Source: Thalassobaculum sp965228445 (GTDB taxonomy: Bacteria > Pseudomonadota > Alphaproteobacteria > Thalassobaculales > Thalassobaculaceae). Taken from it: a stretch of 64,000 bases of DNA. The stretch is taken from contig OZ245813.1 of the NCBI GenBank assembly GCA_965228445.1, positions 620,001-684,000 of the forward strand, in the 5' to 3' direction. Numbering within the stretch: the stretch's first letter is position 1; every line of letters begins with the position of its first letter. Position numbers and translations under genes: made by a program. The notes beneath the pieces were generated by a model that was given only the letters and a program-made list of their open reading frames with translations, did no database searches and was not told the DNA's origin. This document shows positions 7,792 through 17,928 of the stretch, one piece after another.

Positions 7792-9327
7792 TCAGTTCAG
7801 TTCCCGCTTCAGGATCTTGCCCGTCGCGTTCATCGGCAGGGCATCCCGGAACTCGACGATGCGGGGGTATTTGTGCGCACCCATCTGCCCGCGGGCCCAG
7901 TCGATCAGGCCCCTTTCGCAGATCGACGCTCCCGGCGCCCGAACGGCGACGGCCTTCACCTCCTGGCCGTGCTCCTCGTGCGGCACGCCGATGACGGCGA
8001 CCAGCGAGATCTCCGGGTGGGTGATCAGGATCTCCTCGACCTCGCGCGGATAGACGTTCATCCCGTTGCGGATGATCATCTCCTTCTTGCGGTCGACGAT
8101 GAACAGGTAGCCGTCGGCGTCCAGCAGGCCGATATCGCCGGTATGGAACCACCCGCCGCGGAATGCCTCCGCCGTCGCCTCCGGGTCGTTGAGATACCCC
8201 TTCATCACGCAATGCCCGCGCACCACGACCTCGCCGCGTTCGCCGCGTGGCATCTCGGCGCCGTCATCTCCGACGATCCGCACCTGCACGCCCCAGAGCG
8301 GCGTGCCGACCGAGCCCGGCTTGCGCGGCCGGCCCGGCGCGTGGGTGGTGGCGGCCGGTGAGGTCTCGCTCAGCCCGTAGCCCTCGCGGATCTCGGTGCC
8401 GAAGCGGGCGTCGAAGCGGCGCATGATGTCGACCGGCATCGACGCGCCGCCCGAGGTCACGCCGCGGATGCTGGCGAAGGCCTGCCAGCCGATCCCCTGC
8501 TTCTCCGCGTGGGCCAGCATCGCCCAGTACATGGTCGGGACCCCGGAGAAGCGGGTCGCCCCTTCGTGTTCGATCAGCCGCAGCACCGTGGCGGCATCGA
8601 ACCTCGGCACCAGGACGAGGGCGGCGCCGCCGGAGAGGCCGGCCGCCATCTGGCAGATCTGACCGAAGATGTGGAACAGCGGCAGGGCGACCAGCAGCAC
8701 CTCGTCGTCGCCCCAGGCGCCGTTGTTGCGGATCATCAGGGCGTGGATCAGCAGGTTGGAATGGGTGAGCTCCGCCCCCTTCGGCCGTCCCGTCGTGCCC
8801 GACGTGTAGACCACCACGGCGGTGTCGTCGGCGCGCCGGTTGACGGTGTCGAACCGGCCGTCACCCGCCTCCAGTGCGTCCAGCCCGGGGTGGCTGTCGG
8901 CGGGACGGGCGCCGTCCTCCCCGGCGATCCAGGCGAACAGGCGGCAGCTCTCCGTCCGGTCGAACGCCGCCAGGCCCTCGCGGCCGATCGGTGCCGTCTC
9001 GGAGCCGACATGGCACAGCAAAGCCACCGCGCCGGAATGGCGGAGCATGTAGGCGATCTCCTCGGCCTTCAGCAGCAGGCTGATCGGCAGGACGGTGGCG
9101 CCGGTCTTCAGGATCGCGAAATAGGCGGTGGGGAAGGCGGGAACGTTGGGGCAGGCGAGTGCGACGATGCTGCCGGGCCCGATGCCGCGCGCCGCGAGCC
9201 CCGCGGCCAGGCGGTTCGCGCCGTGCTCCAGTTGCCGGTAGGTCAGCCGGCGCGTGCCGCAGATCACGGCCTCGCGGTCCGGGTACAGGCTCGCGGAGGC
9301 TTCCAGCGCATGGGCCAGATTGACCAT
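7792..9327 (-). CDS. AMP-dependent acyl-CoA synthetase/ligase
   Basis: A 511-residue ANL-superfamily enzyme that adenylates a carboxylic acid and transfers it to CoA. The P-loop-like core motif is VVYTSGTTGRPKGAEL, the substrate-domain motif is EGYGLSETSPAATTHAPG, the hinge region reads GWFHTGDIGLLDADGYLF, and the C-terminal catalytic lysine is in NATGKILKREL. It resembles long- or medium-chain fatty-acid ligases. MVNLAHALEAS at 9327 is the likely start; in-frame GTG codons at 9333 and 9339 lie closer to the GGGAGGAG ribosome site and could be used. The gene is divergent from the bifunctional beta-oxidation gene at 9516, so both may share a regulated intergenic region of about 190 bases. Confidence 0.93.
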   Translation of the reverse strand: MVNLAHALEASASLYPDREAVICGTRRLTYRQLEHGANRLAAGLAARGIGPGSIVALACPNVPAFPTAYFAILKTGATVLPISLLLKAEEIAYMLRHSGAVALLCHVGSETAPIGREGLAAFDRTESCRLFAWIAGEDGARPADSHPGLDALEAGDGRFDTVNRRADDTAVVVYTSGTTGRPKGAELTHSNLLIHALMIRNNGAWGDDEVLLVALPLFHIFGQICQMAAGLSGGAALVLVPRFDAATVLRLIEHEGATRFSGVPTMYWAMLAHAEKQGIGWQAFASIRGVTSGGASMPVDIMRRFDARFGTEIREGYGLSETSPAATTHAPGRPRKPGSVGTPLWGVQVRIVGDDGAEMPRGERGEVVVRGHCVMKGYLNDPEATAEAFRGGWFHTGDIGLLDADGYLFIVDRKKEMIIRNGMNVYPREVEEILITHPEISLVAVIGVPHEEHGQEVKAVAVRAPGASICERGLIDWARGQMGAHKYPRIVEFRDALPMNATGKILKRELN

Positions 9328-9515
9328 TGTCACGCTCACACTCCTCCCGATTGTATTTTTGCGCCTGCTTATGTTTTCGCGATAGCGTCGCGGGCTTCGT
9401 GTCGTCTGGCAAGCGCCCGCGCGGCCTGATATCGAAGATCCGAAGCGCATGGCCCTGGGCATTTGACCTGCGGCACATGGCTCAAGGCAGAAGACCGAAC
9501 CGGAGAGGAAACGAG

Positions 9516-11633
<2,118 letters not shown>

Positions 11634-11657
11634 TCCCCACCTCCACGAACCTTCTAC

Positions 11658-11744
11658 TCACTCCCCGAATTTATTCCGGGGCCTACTCTTCAGCATGCGC
11701 GATTGCCCCGGAAGTGGGCCCCCGACTAAATCCGGGGAGTGAGG
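11658..11744. repeat. Dispersed repeat family B, inverted pair
   Basis: CACTCCCCGAATTTATTCCGGGG at about 11659-11681 and its inverted relative GACTAAATCCGGGGAGTGAG at about 11724-11743 flank GC-rich spacer DNA. Related copies are at 27315-27410 and 31026-31053. The pair sits between the convergent hydratase/dehydrogenase and PrpF-like genes. Confidence 0.75.
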
Positions 11745-11752
11745 AAAAAATC

Positions 11753-12892
11753 TTAGCCGTGCGGCAAGCGCACCCAGCCTTCCATGAGCCGCCGCTGGGT
11801 GCGCTCCACGGAGATCGCCCGCGCCTCCCAGGTACCGTCTTCCGTCTGCCCCACATCGGCCGCCAGCTCCACCACCCCCGAGGGTGAGCAGATCCGCACC
11901 TTCGGGTCGTTCCCCCGGCGCAGGCGGTGCGGGATCGATCCCACCACCCCGCAGGCGGCCGACAGGCACATCGCCCCGGTCCCGGTGACCGCCTTGTGGC
12001 ATTTCTCCATCGATAGGATGCGGATGAGGATGTCATGCTCCGCCGCGCCGATGGCCTCGCCGGCGATGGTGGTGCAGTCGGTCGGGGATGCGAGAATGGC
12101 GATCTTCGGGTTGGACAGCGGCACGTCCTGCGGCCGCTCGGCCATGCCCATCGCCACCCCCGCCTGGCGTCGCAGGTCGTCCATCGCCGCCATGAAGGCC
12201 TTGTCGGCGTCGAGCGTGTCCGGATGCTCGGTGGCGGTCTTGCCGAAGGCGGCGGCGTCGACGAAGACCACCGGATTGGTCGCGTCCACCAGCGACGCCT
12301 CCACCTTTCCGACCTCGGCCAGCTCGAAGGTATCGACCGCGTTGCCGGTCGGCAGGAAGGCGCGGGTCATCGCCCCGCCCGGATGGACATAGTCCAGCCG
12401 CACCAGGGCGGCACTTCCCGACACGCCGGCCAGCACATAGTCGCCGACCTCCACCGCCCGGCCGCCGCGCACCTGGAAATGCGCGTGGTAGATCTTGGCC
12501 GTGTTGGTATTGAACACCCGCACCACGGCGGGTCCGTCCGGCACGCGCACCAACCCCTCGTCCACGGCGAAGGGACCGACGGCGCTGGAGAGGTTGCCGC
12601 AGGTCTGGGCGTAGTCGACCAGCGGCTTGTCCACCACCACCTGGGCGAAGGTGAAATCCACGTCCGCATCGTCCCGGTCGGACGGCGCGATGATCACCGC
12701 CTTGGAGACCGAGGAATAGCCGCCGCCCATGCCGTCCAACTGGCGGCCGTACGGATCGGGGCTGCCGATCACTGTCAGAAACAGGGCGTCGCGCGCCGCC
12801 GGGTCGGACGGCAGGTCCCGGGCATGGAAGAACACGCCCTTACTGGTGCCGCCGCGGATGAAGACGGCGGGGATGCGGTTGGTGTCGGTCAT
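11753..12892 (-). CDS. PrpF-family isomerase (methylaconitate isomerase-like)
   Basis: A 379-residue protein of the PrpF/DUF453 family, which has the diaminopimelate-epimerase fold and acts on methylaconitate or related tricarboxylic acids. The N-terminal RIPAVFIRGGTSKGVFFHA block is diagnostic, and the family segments GSPDPYGRQLDGMGGGYSSV and DYAQTCGNLSSAVGPFAV (with the conserved cysteine) follow. The C-terminal half has CHKAVTGTGAMCLSAA with a second conserved cysteine. No prpB, prpC or acnD is next to it, so a role in the 2-methylcitrate cycle is not proven; 4-oxalomesaconate tautomerase-like activity is the alternative. The start is the ATG giving MTDTNRIPAV; an upstream in-frame extension to 12964 is judged non-coding. 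Confidence 0.88.
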   Translation of the reverse strand: MTDTNRIPAVFIRGGTSKGVFFHARDLPSDPAARDALFLTVIGSPDPYGRQLDGMGGGYSSVSKAVIIAPSDRDDADVDFTFAQVVVDKPLVDYAQTCGNLSSAVGPFAVDEGLVRVPDGPAVVRVFNTNTAKIYHAHFQVRGGRAVEVGDYVLAGVSGSAALVRLDYVHPGGAMTRAFLPTGNAVDTFELAEVGKVEASLVDATNPVVFVDAAAFGKTATEHPDTLDADKAFMAAMDDLRRQAGVAMGMAERPQDVPLSNPKIAILASPTDCTTIAGEAIGAAEHDILIRILSMEKCHKAVTGTGAMCLSAACGVVGSIPHRLRRGNDPKVRICSPSGVVELAADVGQTEDGTWEARAISVERTQRRLMEGWVRLPHG

Positions 12893-13028
12893 GGGTCGGT
12901 CCGGCCGGGTGAAGGGAGCGTGTGCCCAGCATTTTCCGAAAATCAGTTTGAAGTCCATGGGCAACAGGCGTACCCAGCCGGTTGTTATCCGGACATCGGT
13001 TCACGCCATCTGAAGGGATCGCGCCGCT

Positions 13029-13550
13029 ATGGTCGATCTGGAGGAACGGGCGCACTGGCTGTCGCTCGGCGACAGCGGGGAGACGCTCGGCGACCTCGAT
13101 CTGCAGCACCTGTTCGGCTACTGGAGCCGGGCGGCCGGACCGGGTCCCGCGCCCCGCCGCGCGGATATCGACCCGCCTCTGGAGCTGCCCGACTTCCTGC
13201 CGACGACGATCCTGTTCGACGTGGTGCGTGATGCGGAGGGCGGATTCCAGACCCTGCGCTATCGCCTGATCGGGACGCTGCTGGTCGAGTATGCCGGGCG
13301 CGATCCGACCGGGCTGACGGTTGAGGAGGCCTTCGGCACCGAGTTCAAGAGCCGCGATTGGGAGATCTATTCCCGGGTGATCGGCGACCATGCCTGTTAT
13401 CGCGGCCAGCGGGTGTCGCTTGTCGACCGGCGGCAGCAGTTCGAGAGCTACAGCCGGCTGGTCATGCCGCTGCTCGGTGGAACCGGCCGTCGCGTCGACA
13501 TCGTGTGGTGCTGGATCAAATTCGACCGGATGATCGACATCCTGCCGTAG
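13029..13550 (+). CDS. PAS_5-type sensory domain protein
   Basis: A 173-residue single-domain protein of the alphaproteobacterial PAS_5 type. After a variable N-terminus the fold begins at DLQHLFGYWSRAAG, continues with LELPDFLPTTILFDVV, and has the typical RYRLIGTLLVEYAGRDPTG and YSRLVMPLLGGTG segments. There is no output domain, so it probably modulates a partner or binds a ligand by itself; its ligand is unknown. It is divergent from the PrpF-like gene and followed after 96 bases by a CoA-transferase. A second protein of the same type is encoded at 37090-37560. Confidence 0.8.
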   Translation: MVDLEERAHWLSLGDSGETLGDLDLQHLFGYWSRAAGPGPAPRRADIDPPLELPDFLPTTILFDVVRDAEGGFQTLRYRLIGTLLVEYAGRDPTGLTVEEAFGTEFKSRDWEIYSRVIGDHACYRGQRVSLVDRRQQFESYSRLVMPLLGGTGRRVDIVWCWIKFDRMIDILP

Positions 13551-13646
13551 GGGGTGGGGCCGTCTTACCGGCCTCGGATCTCGCCGTCTTCCGCTTTGGC
13601 CGCCCCGCCGTTAGGCTGCACCCGCTTACCCTTCGGGAGGATTTCG

Positions 13647-14861
13647 GTGGCGAATGAGAAGACGTCCGGCGGCACACTCGCCGGGATCAAGGTTGTCGAC
13701 TGCACCCGCGTGCTCGGCGGGCCGTACTGCACCCAGATGCTGGGCGATCATGGCGCGGAGATCATCAAGATCGAGCCGCCCCAGGGCGACGAGGTGCGCG
13801 ACTGGGGCCCGCCCTTCGACGACGGCAAGGATGCCAGCTACTTCCTTGGCGTGAACCGCAACAAGCGATCGCTCGCCCTCGACCTGTCCACCGACCGCGG
13901 CAAGGAGGTTCTCCTGCGCCTGCTGGAAGAGGCGGACGTGCTGGTCGAGAACTACAAGCCGGGCTCGATGGAGAAGTGGGGTCTGGGCTACGAGGAGGTG
14001 CTGAAGGAGCGCTTCCCGAAGCTCGTGCATTGCCGCATCTCCGGCTTCGGCGCCGACGGTCCCTATGGCGGGTTCCCGGGCTATGACGGGATCATCCAGG
14101 CGATGGTCGGGCATTTCTCGATCAACGGCGCGCCCGAGGCCGGCCCGGTCCGTCTCGGCATCCCCATGGTCGATATCGGCACCGGCCTGTACTCGTGCAA
14201 CGCCATCTTGATGGCGCTGCTGGAACGCGGGCGGTCGGGACACGGCCAGTATATCGACATGACCCTGTACGATTGCGGCCTGGCGCTGATGCACCCGCAT
14301 GTCGCCAACTACTCGCTGTCCGGCCGGGTGCCGAAGCTGACCGGCAACCAGCATCCGAACATCAGCCCTTACGACCTGTTCAAGACCGCGACCGTCGACA
14401 TCTTCGTCGCCGGCGGCAACGACCGGGCCTTCAAGAAGCTGTGCAAGGAGCTGGGCAAGCCAGCGCTGGGCGACGATCCGCGTTACGCCACCAACGGCGA
14501 CCGGCTCGACAATCAGGATTCTCTTCGCGCCGAGCTGCAGGCGCTGCTGGCCGAGGTTGACGGCAACGAGCTGTGCGACCGCCTGCTGGCCGCCGGCCTG
14601 CCGGTCGGACCGATGCGCAACACCGAGGAGGTGATGGCCCATCCGCACACCGTTCACCGCGGCATGGCGGCGGAAAAGGACGGCTGGAAGGGCTGGGGCA
14701 TCCCGATCAAATTCTCCCGCACGCCGGGCGAGATCAAGCGCCGCCCGCCGCGCTTCGGCGAGCATGGCCGCGAGCTGTTGGAGGAGAACGGCTTCAGCGC
14801 GGACGAGGTCGAGGGTCTGATCGCCGACGGCACCGTGCTTGAGGCGCGCCGCAAGTCGTGA
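13647..14861 (+). CDS. Family III CoA-transferase (CaiB/BaiF type)
   Basis: A 404-residue enzyme transferring CoA between carboxylic acids. The N-terminal block GIKVVDCTRVLGGPYCTQML and EIIKIEPPQGDEVRDWGPP are characteristic, as is NRNKRSLALDLSTDRGKE. The catalytic aspartate of the family is expected in GIPMVDIGTGLYSCNAIL (about residue 175). The C-terminal part (HPHTVHRGMAAEK) completes the family architecture. The start is a GTG at 13647, six bases after GGGAGG; translation from 13554 would add a poor-quality extension. Substrates are unknown. The nearby acyl-CoA ligase and beta-oxidation genes fit a role in activating an acid for oxidation. Confidence 0.93.
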   Translation: MANEKTSGGTLAGIKVVDCTRVLGGPYCTQMLGDHGAEIIKIEPPQGDEVRDWGPPFDDGKDASYFLGVNRNKRSLALDLSTDRGKEVLLRLLEEADVLVENYKPGSMEKWGLGYEEVLKERFPKLVHCRISGFGADGPYGGFPGYDGIIQAMVGHFSINGAPEAGPVRLGIPMVDIGTGLYSCNAILMALLERGRSGHGQYIDMTLYDCGLALMHPHVANYSLSGRVPKLTGNQHPNISPYDLFKTATVDIFVAGGNDRAFKKLCKELGKPALGDDPRYATNGDRLDNQDSLRAELQALLAEVDGNELCDRLLAAGLPVGPMRNTEEVMAHPHTVHRGMAAEKDGWKGWGIPIKFSRTPGEIKRRPPRFGEHGRELLEENGFSADEVEGLIADGTVLEARRKS

Positions 14862-14913
14862 CTACCTTCAGATGATGTTGAATAGCCCTGCGACGGAACA
14901 GAATGAGCCGTGA

Positions 14914-15228
14914 ATGGCGTTAAACGTTAGTAAGATCTGGCGTGTTGCTGTGATGCTGACGCTCTCCGTCGCAGGGTATATAGTTATATATTATGCAGTA
15001 AATTTTTACTGGTATCGTGTTTGGAGTACGACATATATCGTGTTGTATCATATTCCGTTGTCGGAATATTTATTGGAGTTTATGAATTGGTTTTCCAGAG
15101 TTTATTTTATGATATTCCTCTTGTTTGGTATCTATTTGATATTACTTAGATATGTAATGCGCCGTGTGTTCGTAAATGCTGATTCAGCTCAACGTTCCAA
15201 AAACCTCAGACTGAGCGGAGGAGTTCTT
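14914..15228 (+). other. AT-rich segment encoding two membrane helices, open in frame into msrB
   Basis: From the ATG at 14914 a frame of 105 codons runs without a stop directly into msrB. By my count 14941-15180 is about 35% G+C against roughly two thirds in neighbouring genes. The translation has two strong membrane segments: one at about residues 13-34 (VMLTLSVAGYIVIYYAVNFY) and one at about 60-82 (YFMIFLLFGIYLILLRYVM), with a basic end RRVF. At this base composition a stop-free run of this length is unlikely by chance, so this is probably coding, or was recently. It could be an acquired small membrane protein that has lost its stop, or a membrane anchor for MsrB. A good ribosome site before the msrB ATG suggests MsrB can be made alone. 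Confidence 0.5.
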
Positions 15229-15645
15229 ATGACCGACAAGATCGAAAAGACCGATGCCGAGTGGAAGGCCGAACTGACGCCCGAGCAGTACAAGGTGGCG
15301 CGCAAGCACGGCACCGAGCGGCCCTTCGCGAACGCCTATCACGACAGCAAGACGCCGGGCACCTATGTCTGCGTGTGCTGCGGCCAGCCGCTGTTCGAGA
15401 GCGACACCAAGTACGACAGCGGTACCGGCTGGCCGAGCTTCTGGGCTCCGATCAGCGACGAGGCGGTCGGCACCAAGACCGACCGCTCGTTCTTCATGAC
15501 CCGCACCGAGGTCCATTGCAGCAAGTGCGAGGCTCATCTCGGCCACATGTTCCCGGACGGACCGGCCCCGACCGGCCTGCGGTACTGCATGAACTCGGCC
15601 AGCATGGTTCTGCAGGAAAAACAAAAAGATCAGGACGAATCCTGA
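15229..15645 (+). CDS. msrB: Peptide-methionine (R)-S-oxide reductase MsrB
   Basis: A 138-residue enzyme reducing the R-epimer of methionine sulfoxide in proteins. The zinc-binding CxxC pairs are CVCCGQPLF and CSKCEAHLGH, and the core SGTGWPSFW and HLGHMFPDGP are conserved. The catalytic site reads RYCMNSASMVL, with the resolving/catalytic cysteine in RYC (about residue 122). GGAGGAG six bases before the ATG at 15229 supports this start although the frame is open upstream through an AT-rich membrane-helix segment. The next gene, a 2-hydroxyacid dehydrogenase, follows after 22 bases, so they may be co-transcribed. Confidence 0.96.
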   Translation: MTDKIEKTDAEWKAELTPEQYKVARKHGTERPFANAYHDSKTPGTYVCVCCGQPLFESDTKYDSGTGWPSFWAPISDEAVGTKTDRSFFMTRTEVHCSKCEAHLGHMFPDGPAPTGLRYCMNSASMVLQEKQKDQDES

Positions 15646-15667
15646 TCTAAAATATGAGGAAACGCCC

Positions 15668-16621
15668 GTGCCCAAGATCGCGATCCTGGACGACTACGCC
15701 AACGCCGCCCTGACCAGCGCCGACTGGTCGAGCCTGCCCGACGGGTTCGAGCCGGTGGTCTTCACCGGCAACCTGGTCGCGGTGGAGCCTCTGGTCGAAC
15801 GGCTGAAGGAGTTCGAGATCGTCTGCGCCATGCGGGAACGCACCCCGTTTCCCGGCGAGGTGTTCAAGCGGCTGCCGAACCTGAAGCTGTTCATCACCTC
15901 GGGCATGCGCAACAACGCGGTCGACTTCAAGACGGCCAAGGAGATGGGCGTCGTCACGTGCGGAACCGACAGCCCCGGCTCCAGCACAGTGGAGCTCACC
16001 TGGGCGCTGATCCTGGGGACGATGCGCAACGTCGCCTTCGACCACCTGACCATGAAGCAGGGCGGCTGGCAGGAACGCACCGGCTCGGCCGTCTCCGGCA
16101 AGACCCTGGGCGTGGTCGGTCTCGGCAAGCTGGGCGGCATGGTGGCGGATATCGCGCCGAAATTCGGCCTCGACGTCATCGCCTGGTCGCCGAACCTGAA
16201 GCAGGAGCGCTGCGACGAGCTGGGCGTGAAGAAGGTGTCGAAGGAGGAGCTGTTCAGCCGCGCCGACATCGTGACGATCCACATGATCCTGTCGGACCGG
16301 TCGCGCGGGCTGGTCACTTCCGAGGATCTCGGCCGGATGAAATCCTCGGCGATCCTGGTGAACACCTCGCGCGGGCCGATCGTCGAGCAGCAGGCGCTGA
16401 TCGACGCGCTGACCAGCGGTAAGATCCGGGCGGCGGCGGTCGACGTCTACGACCAGGAGCCGCTGCCCGCCGACCATCCGTTCCGCAAGATCGACAACCT
16501 GCTGACCACGCCCCATGTCGGCTATGTCACGCAGGAATCTTACCGGACGTTCTACGGCCAGATGGTGGAGAACATCCGGGCCTGGGTCGACGGCACGCCG
16601 ATGCGGGTCATCGGCGGCTGA
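15668..16621 (+). CDS. D-isomer-specific 2-hydroxyacid dehydrogenase
   Basis: A 317-residue NAD(P)-dependent oxidoreductase of the D-2-hydroxyacid dehydrogenase family. The nucleotide-binding motif is KTLGVVGLGKLGGMVADIA (about residue 145). The catalytic set is visible: arginine in VNTSRGPIVEQQAL, glutamate in DVYDQEPLP and histidine in TTPHVGYVTQ. In place of the common basic or acidic selector after the Rossmann strand it has AWSPNLK, so cofactor choice is uncertain. It starts with GTG preceded by a GAGG site. The MFS gene follows after 19 bases, suggesting an operon for import and oxidation or reduction of a hydroxyacid; that link is inference. Confidence 0.93.
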   Translation: MPKIAILDDYANAALTSADWSSLPDGFEPVVFTGNLVAVEPLVERLKEFEIVCAMRERTPFPGEVFKRLPNLKLFITSGMRNNAVDFKTAKEMGVVTCGTDSPGSSTVELTWALILGTMRNVAFDHLTMKQGGWQERTGSAVSGKTLGVVGLGKLGGMVADIAPKFGLDVIAWSPNLKQERCDELGVKKVSKEELFSRADIVTIHMILSDRSRGLVTSEDLGRMKSSAILVNTSRGPIVEQQALIDALTSGKIRAAAVDVYDQEPLPADHPFRKIDNLLTTPHVGYVTQESYRTFYGQMVENIRAWVDGTPMRVIGG

Positions 16622-16640
16622 TCGCTGCCGGTCGCGGGTC

Positions 16641-17852
16641 ATGCCGTTCCGCACGAAGGGAGCGTCGCTCGCCGTCCTCGCCTATGCCGAGGTCGCGGCG
16701 ATGTCTCTGTGGTTCTCCGCCTCGGCGGTCATGCCGGCGCTGCGCGATGAGGTGGCGCTGTCCGATTTCCAGCAGTCGGCCTTCACCAGCGCGGTGCAGG
16801 CCGGCTTCGTTGTCGGCAGCCTGACCAGCGCCTTCCTGGCGCTGGCTGACCGGATCGACCCGCGGCGGTTCTTTACGGTTTCCGCCCTGGTGGCGGCCAC
16901 CGCGAACGCCTTGATCCTGACGGTCGATCCGGCTTCGCCGGTAGTCCTCGTGCTGCGCTTCATCACCGGGGCCTGCATCGCCGGTATCTACCCCGTCGGC
17001 ATGAAGATCGCGGCGAGTTGGGCCAAGGGCGATCTCGGCCTGCTGGTCGGATTTCTGGTCGCGGCCCTGACCTTGGGCTCGGCCTCACCGCATCTGGTGA
17101 ACGGCCTGATCCTGGTGGACTGGCGCTGGACCATCGCCGTCACCTCGCTCCTCGCGGTCAGCTCGGCGGTGGCCATCCGCTTCGCCGGAAGCGGCCCGCT
17201 GATGACCGTCGGCGCCCGCTTCGATCCGAAATCGGCGCTCTGGGCCTGGAAGCTGCCGGCCCTACGCCTCGCCAATTTCGGCTATTTCGGCCACATGTGG
17301 GAGCTGTACGCCGCCTGGGCCTGGATCGGCGTGTTCCTGGACGCGAGTTTCCGGCTGGTGATGGACGAGGGGGCGGCGGTCACCTGGGCGCGGCTCGCAA
17401 CCTTCGCCACCATCGCCGTCGGCGCTGCCGGGGCCTTCGCCGCCGGCGTGCTGGCGGACAAGGTGGGGCGGACCATGGTCACATCCGTTGCCATGGCGGT
17501 CAGCGGCATCTGCTCGCTCACCGTCGGCCTTTTCTTCGGCGGCCCGCCGCTGCTGCTGATCGCGGTCTGCCTGCTCTGGGGCGTCAGCATCATTGCCGAC
17601 AGCGCCCAGTTCTCGGCCTCGGTGGCGGAGCTGTCGAACCGCTATCTGGTCGGCACCATGATCACCCTGCAGACCGCCATCGGCTTCCTGTTGACCCTGG
17701 TGAGCATCCACCTGATGCCGGTCTTCGTCGACGCGGTGGGGTGGACCTGGGCCTTCGCGCCGCTGGCGCTGGGTCCGGCCTTCGGCATCTGGGCGATGCT
17801 CAAGCTGCGGGCCCATCCGGATGCCATAAAGCTCGCCGGCGGCCGCCGGTGA
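16641..17852 (+). CDS. MFS transporter
   Basis: A 403-residue inner-membrane carrier with about 12 hydrophobic segments in two six-helix halves. The first helix LAVLAYAEVAAMSLWFSASA and the helix 2-3 region with LADRIDPRRFFTVSALVAA match the Major Facilitator Superfamily loop; the second half has the equivalent VLADKVGRTMVTSVAMA. ATG at 16641 lies 19 bases after the hydroxyacid dehydrogenase stop. An amidohydrolase starts 76 bases downstream on the same strand. The substrate is not predictable; the flanking enzymes suggest a small organic acid or amide. Confidence 0.9.
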   Translation: MPFRTKGASLAVLAYAEVAAMSLWFSASAVMPALRDEVALSDFQQSAFTSAVQAGFVVGSLTSAFLALADRIDPRRFFTVSALVAATANALILTVDPASPVVLVLRFITGACIAGIYPVGMKIAASWAKGDLGLLVGFLVAALTLGSASPHLVNGLILVDWRWTIAVTSLLAVSSAVAIRFAGSGPLMTVGARFDPKSALWAWKLPALRLANFGYFGHMWELYAAWAWIGVFLDASFRLVMDEGAAVTWARLATFATIAVGAAGAFAAGVLADKVGRTMVTSVAMAVSGICSLTVGLFFGGPPLLLIAVCLLWGVSIIADSAQFSASVAELSNRYLVGTMITLQTAIGFLLTLVSIHLMPVFVDAVGWTWAFAPLALGPAFGIWAMLKLRAHPDAIKLAGGRR

Positions 17853-17928
17853 TCCGGTCTCGAAGAACAGGTTTCGGACCCACGGCCGCGTCGTATCATC
17901 CGCCACGTTCAATGGTTGGGAGGATGCC

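Noticed and set aside
7031..8212. Minus-strand 393-codon frame over the cupin and acyl-CoA ligase end
   Set aside because: It reads through an intergenic repeat and through the wrong frame of both genes; low-complexity basic translation.
14914..15645. Sequencing error creating the membrane/MsrB fusion
   Set aside because: The membrane-helix frame and the msrB frame are each clean and no homopolymer is present at the junction; an error cannot be excluded, but nothing in the sequence points to one.
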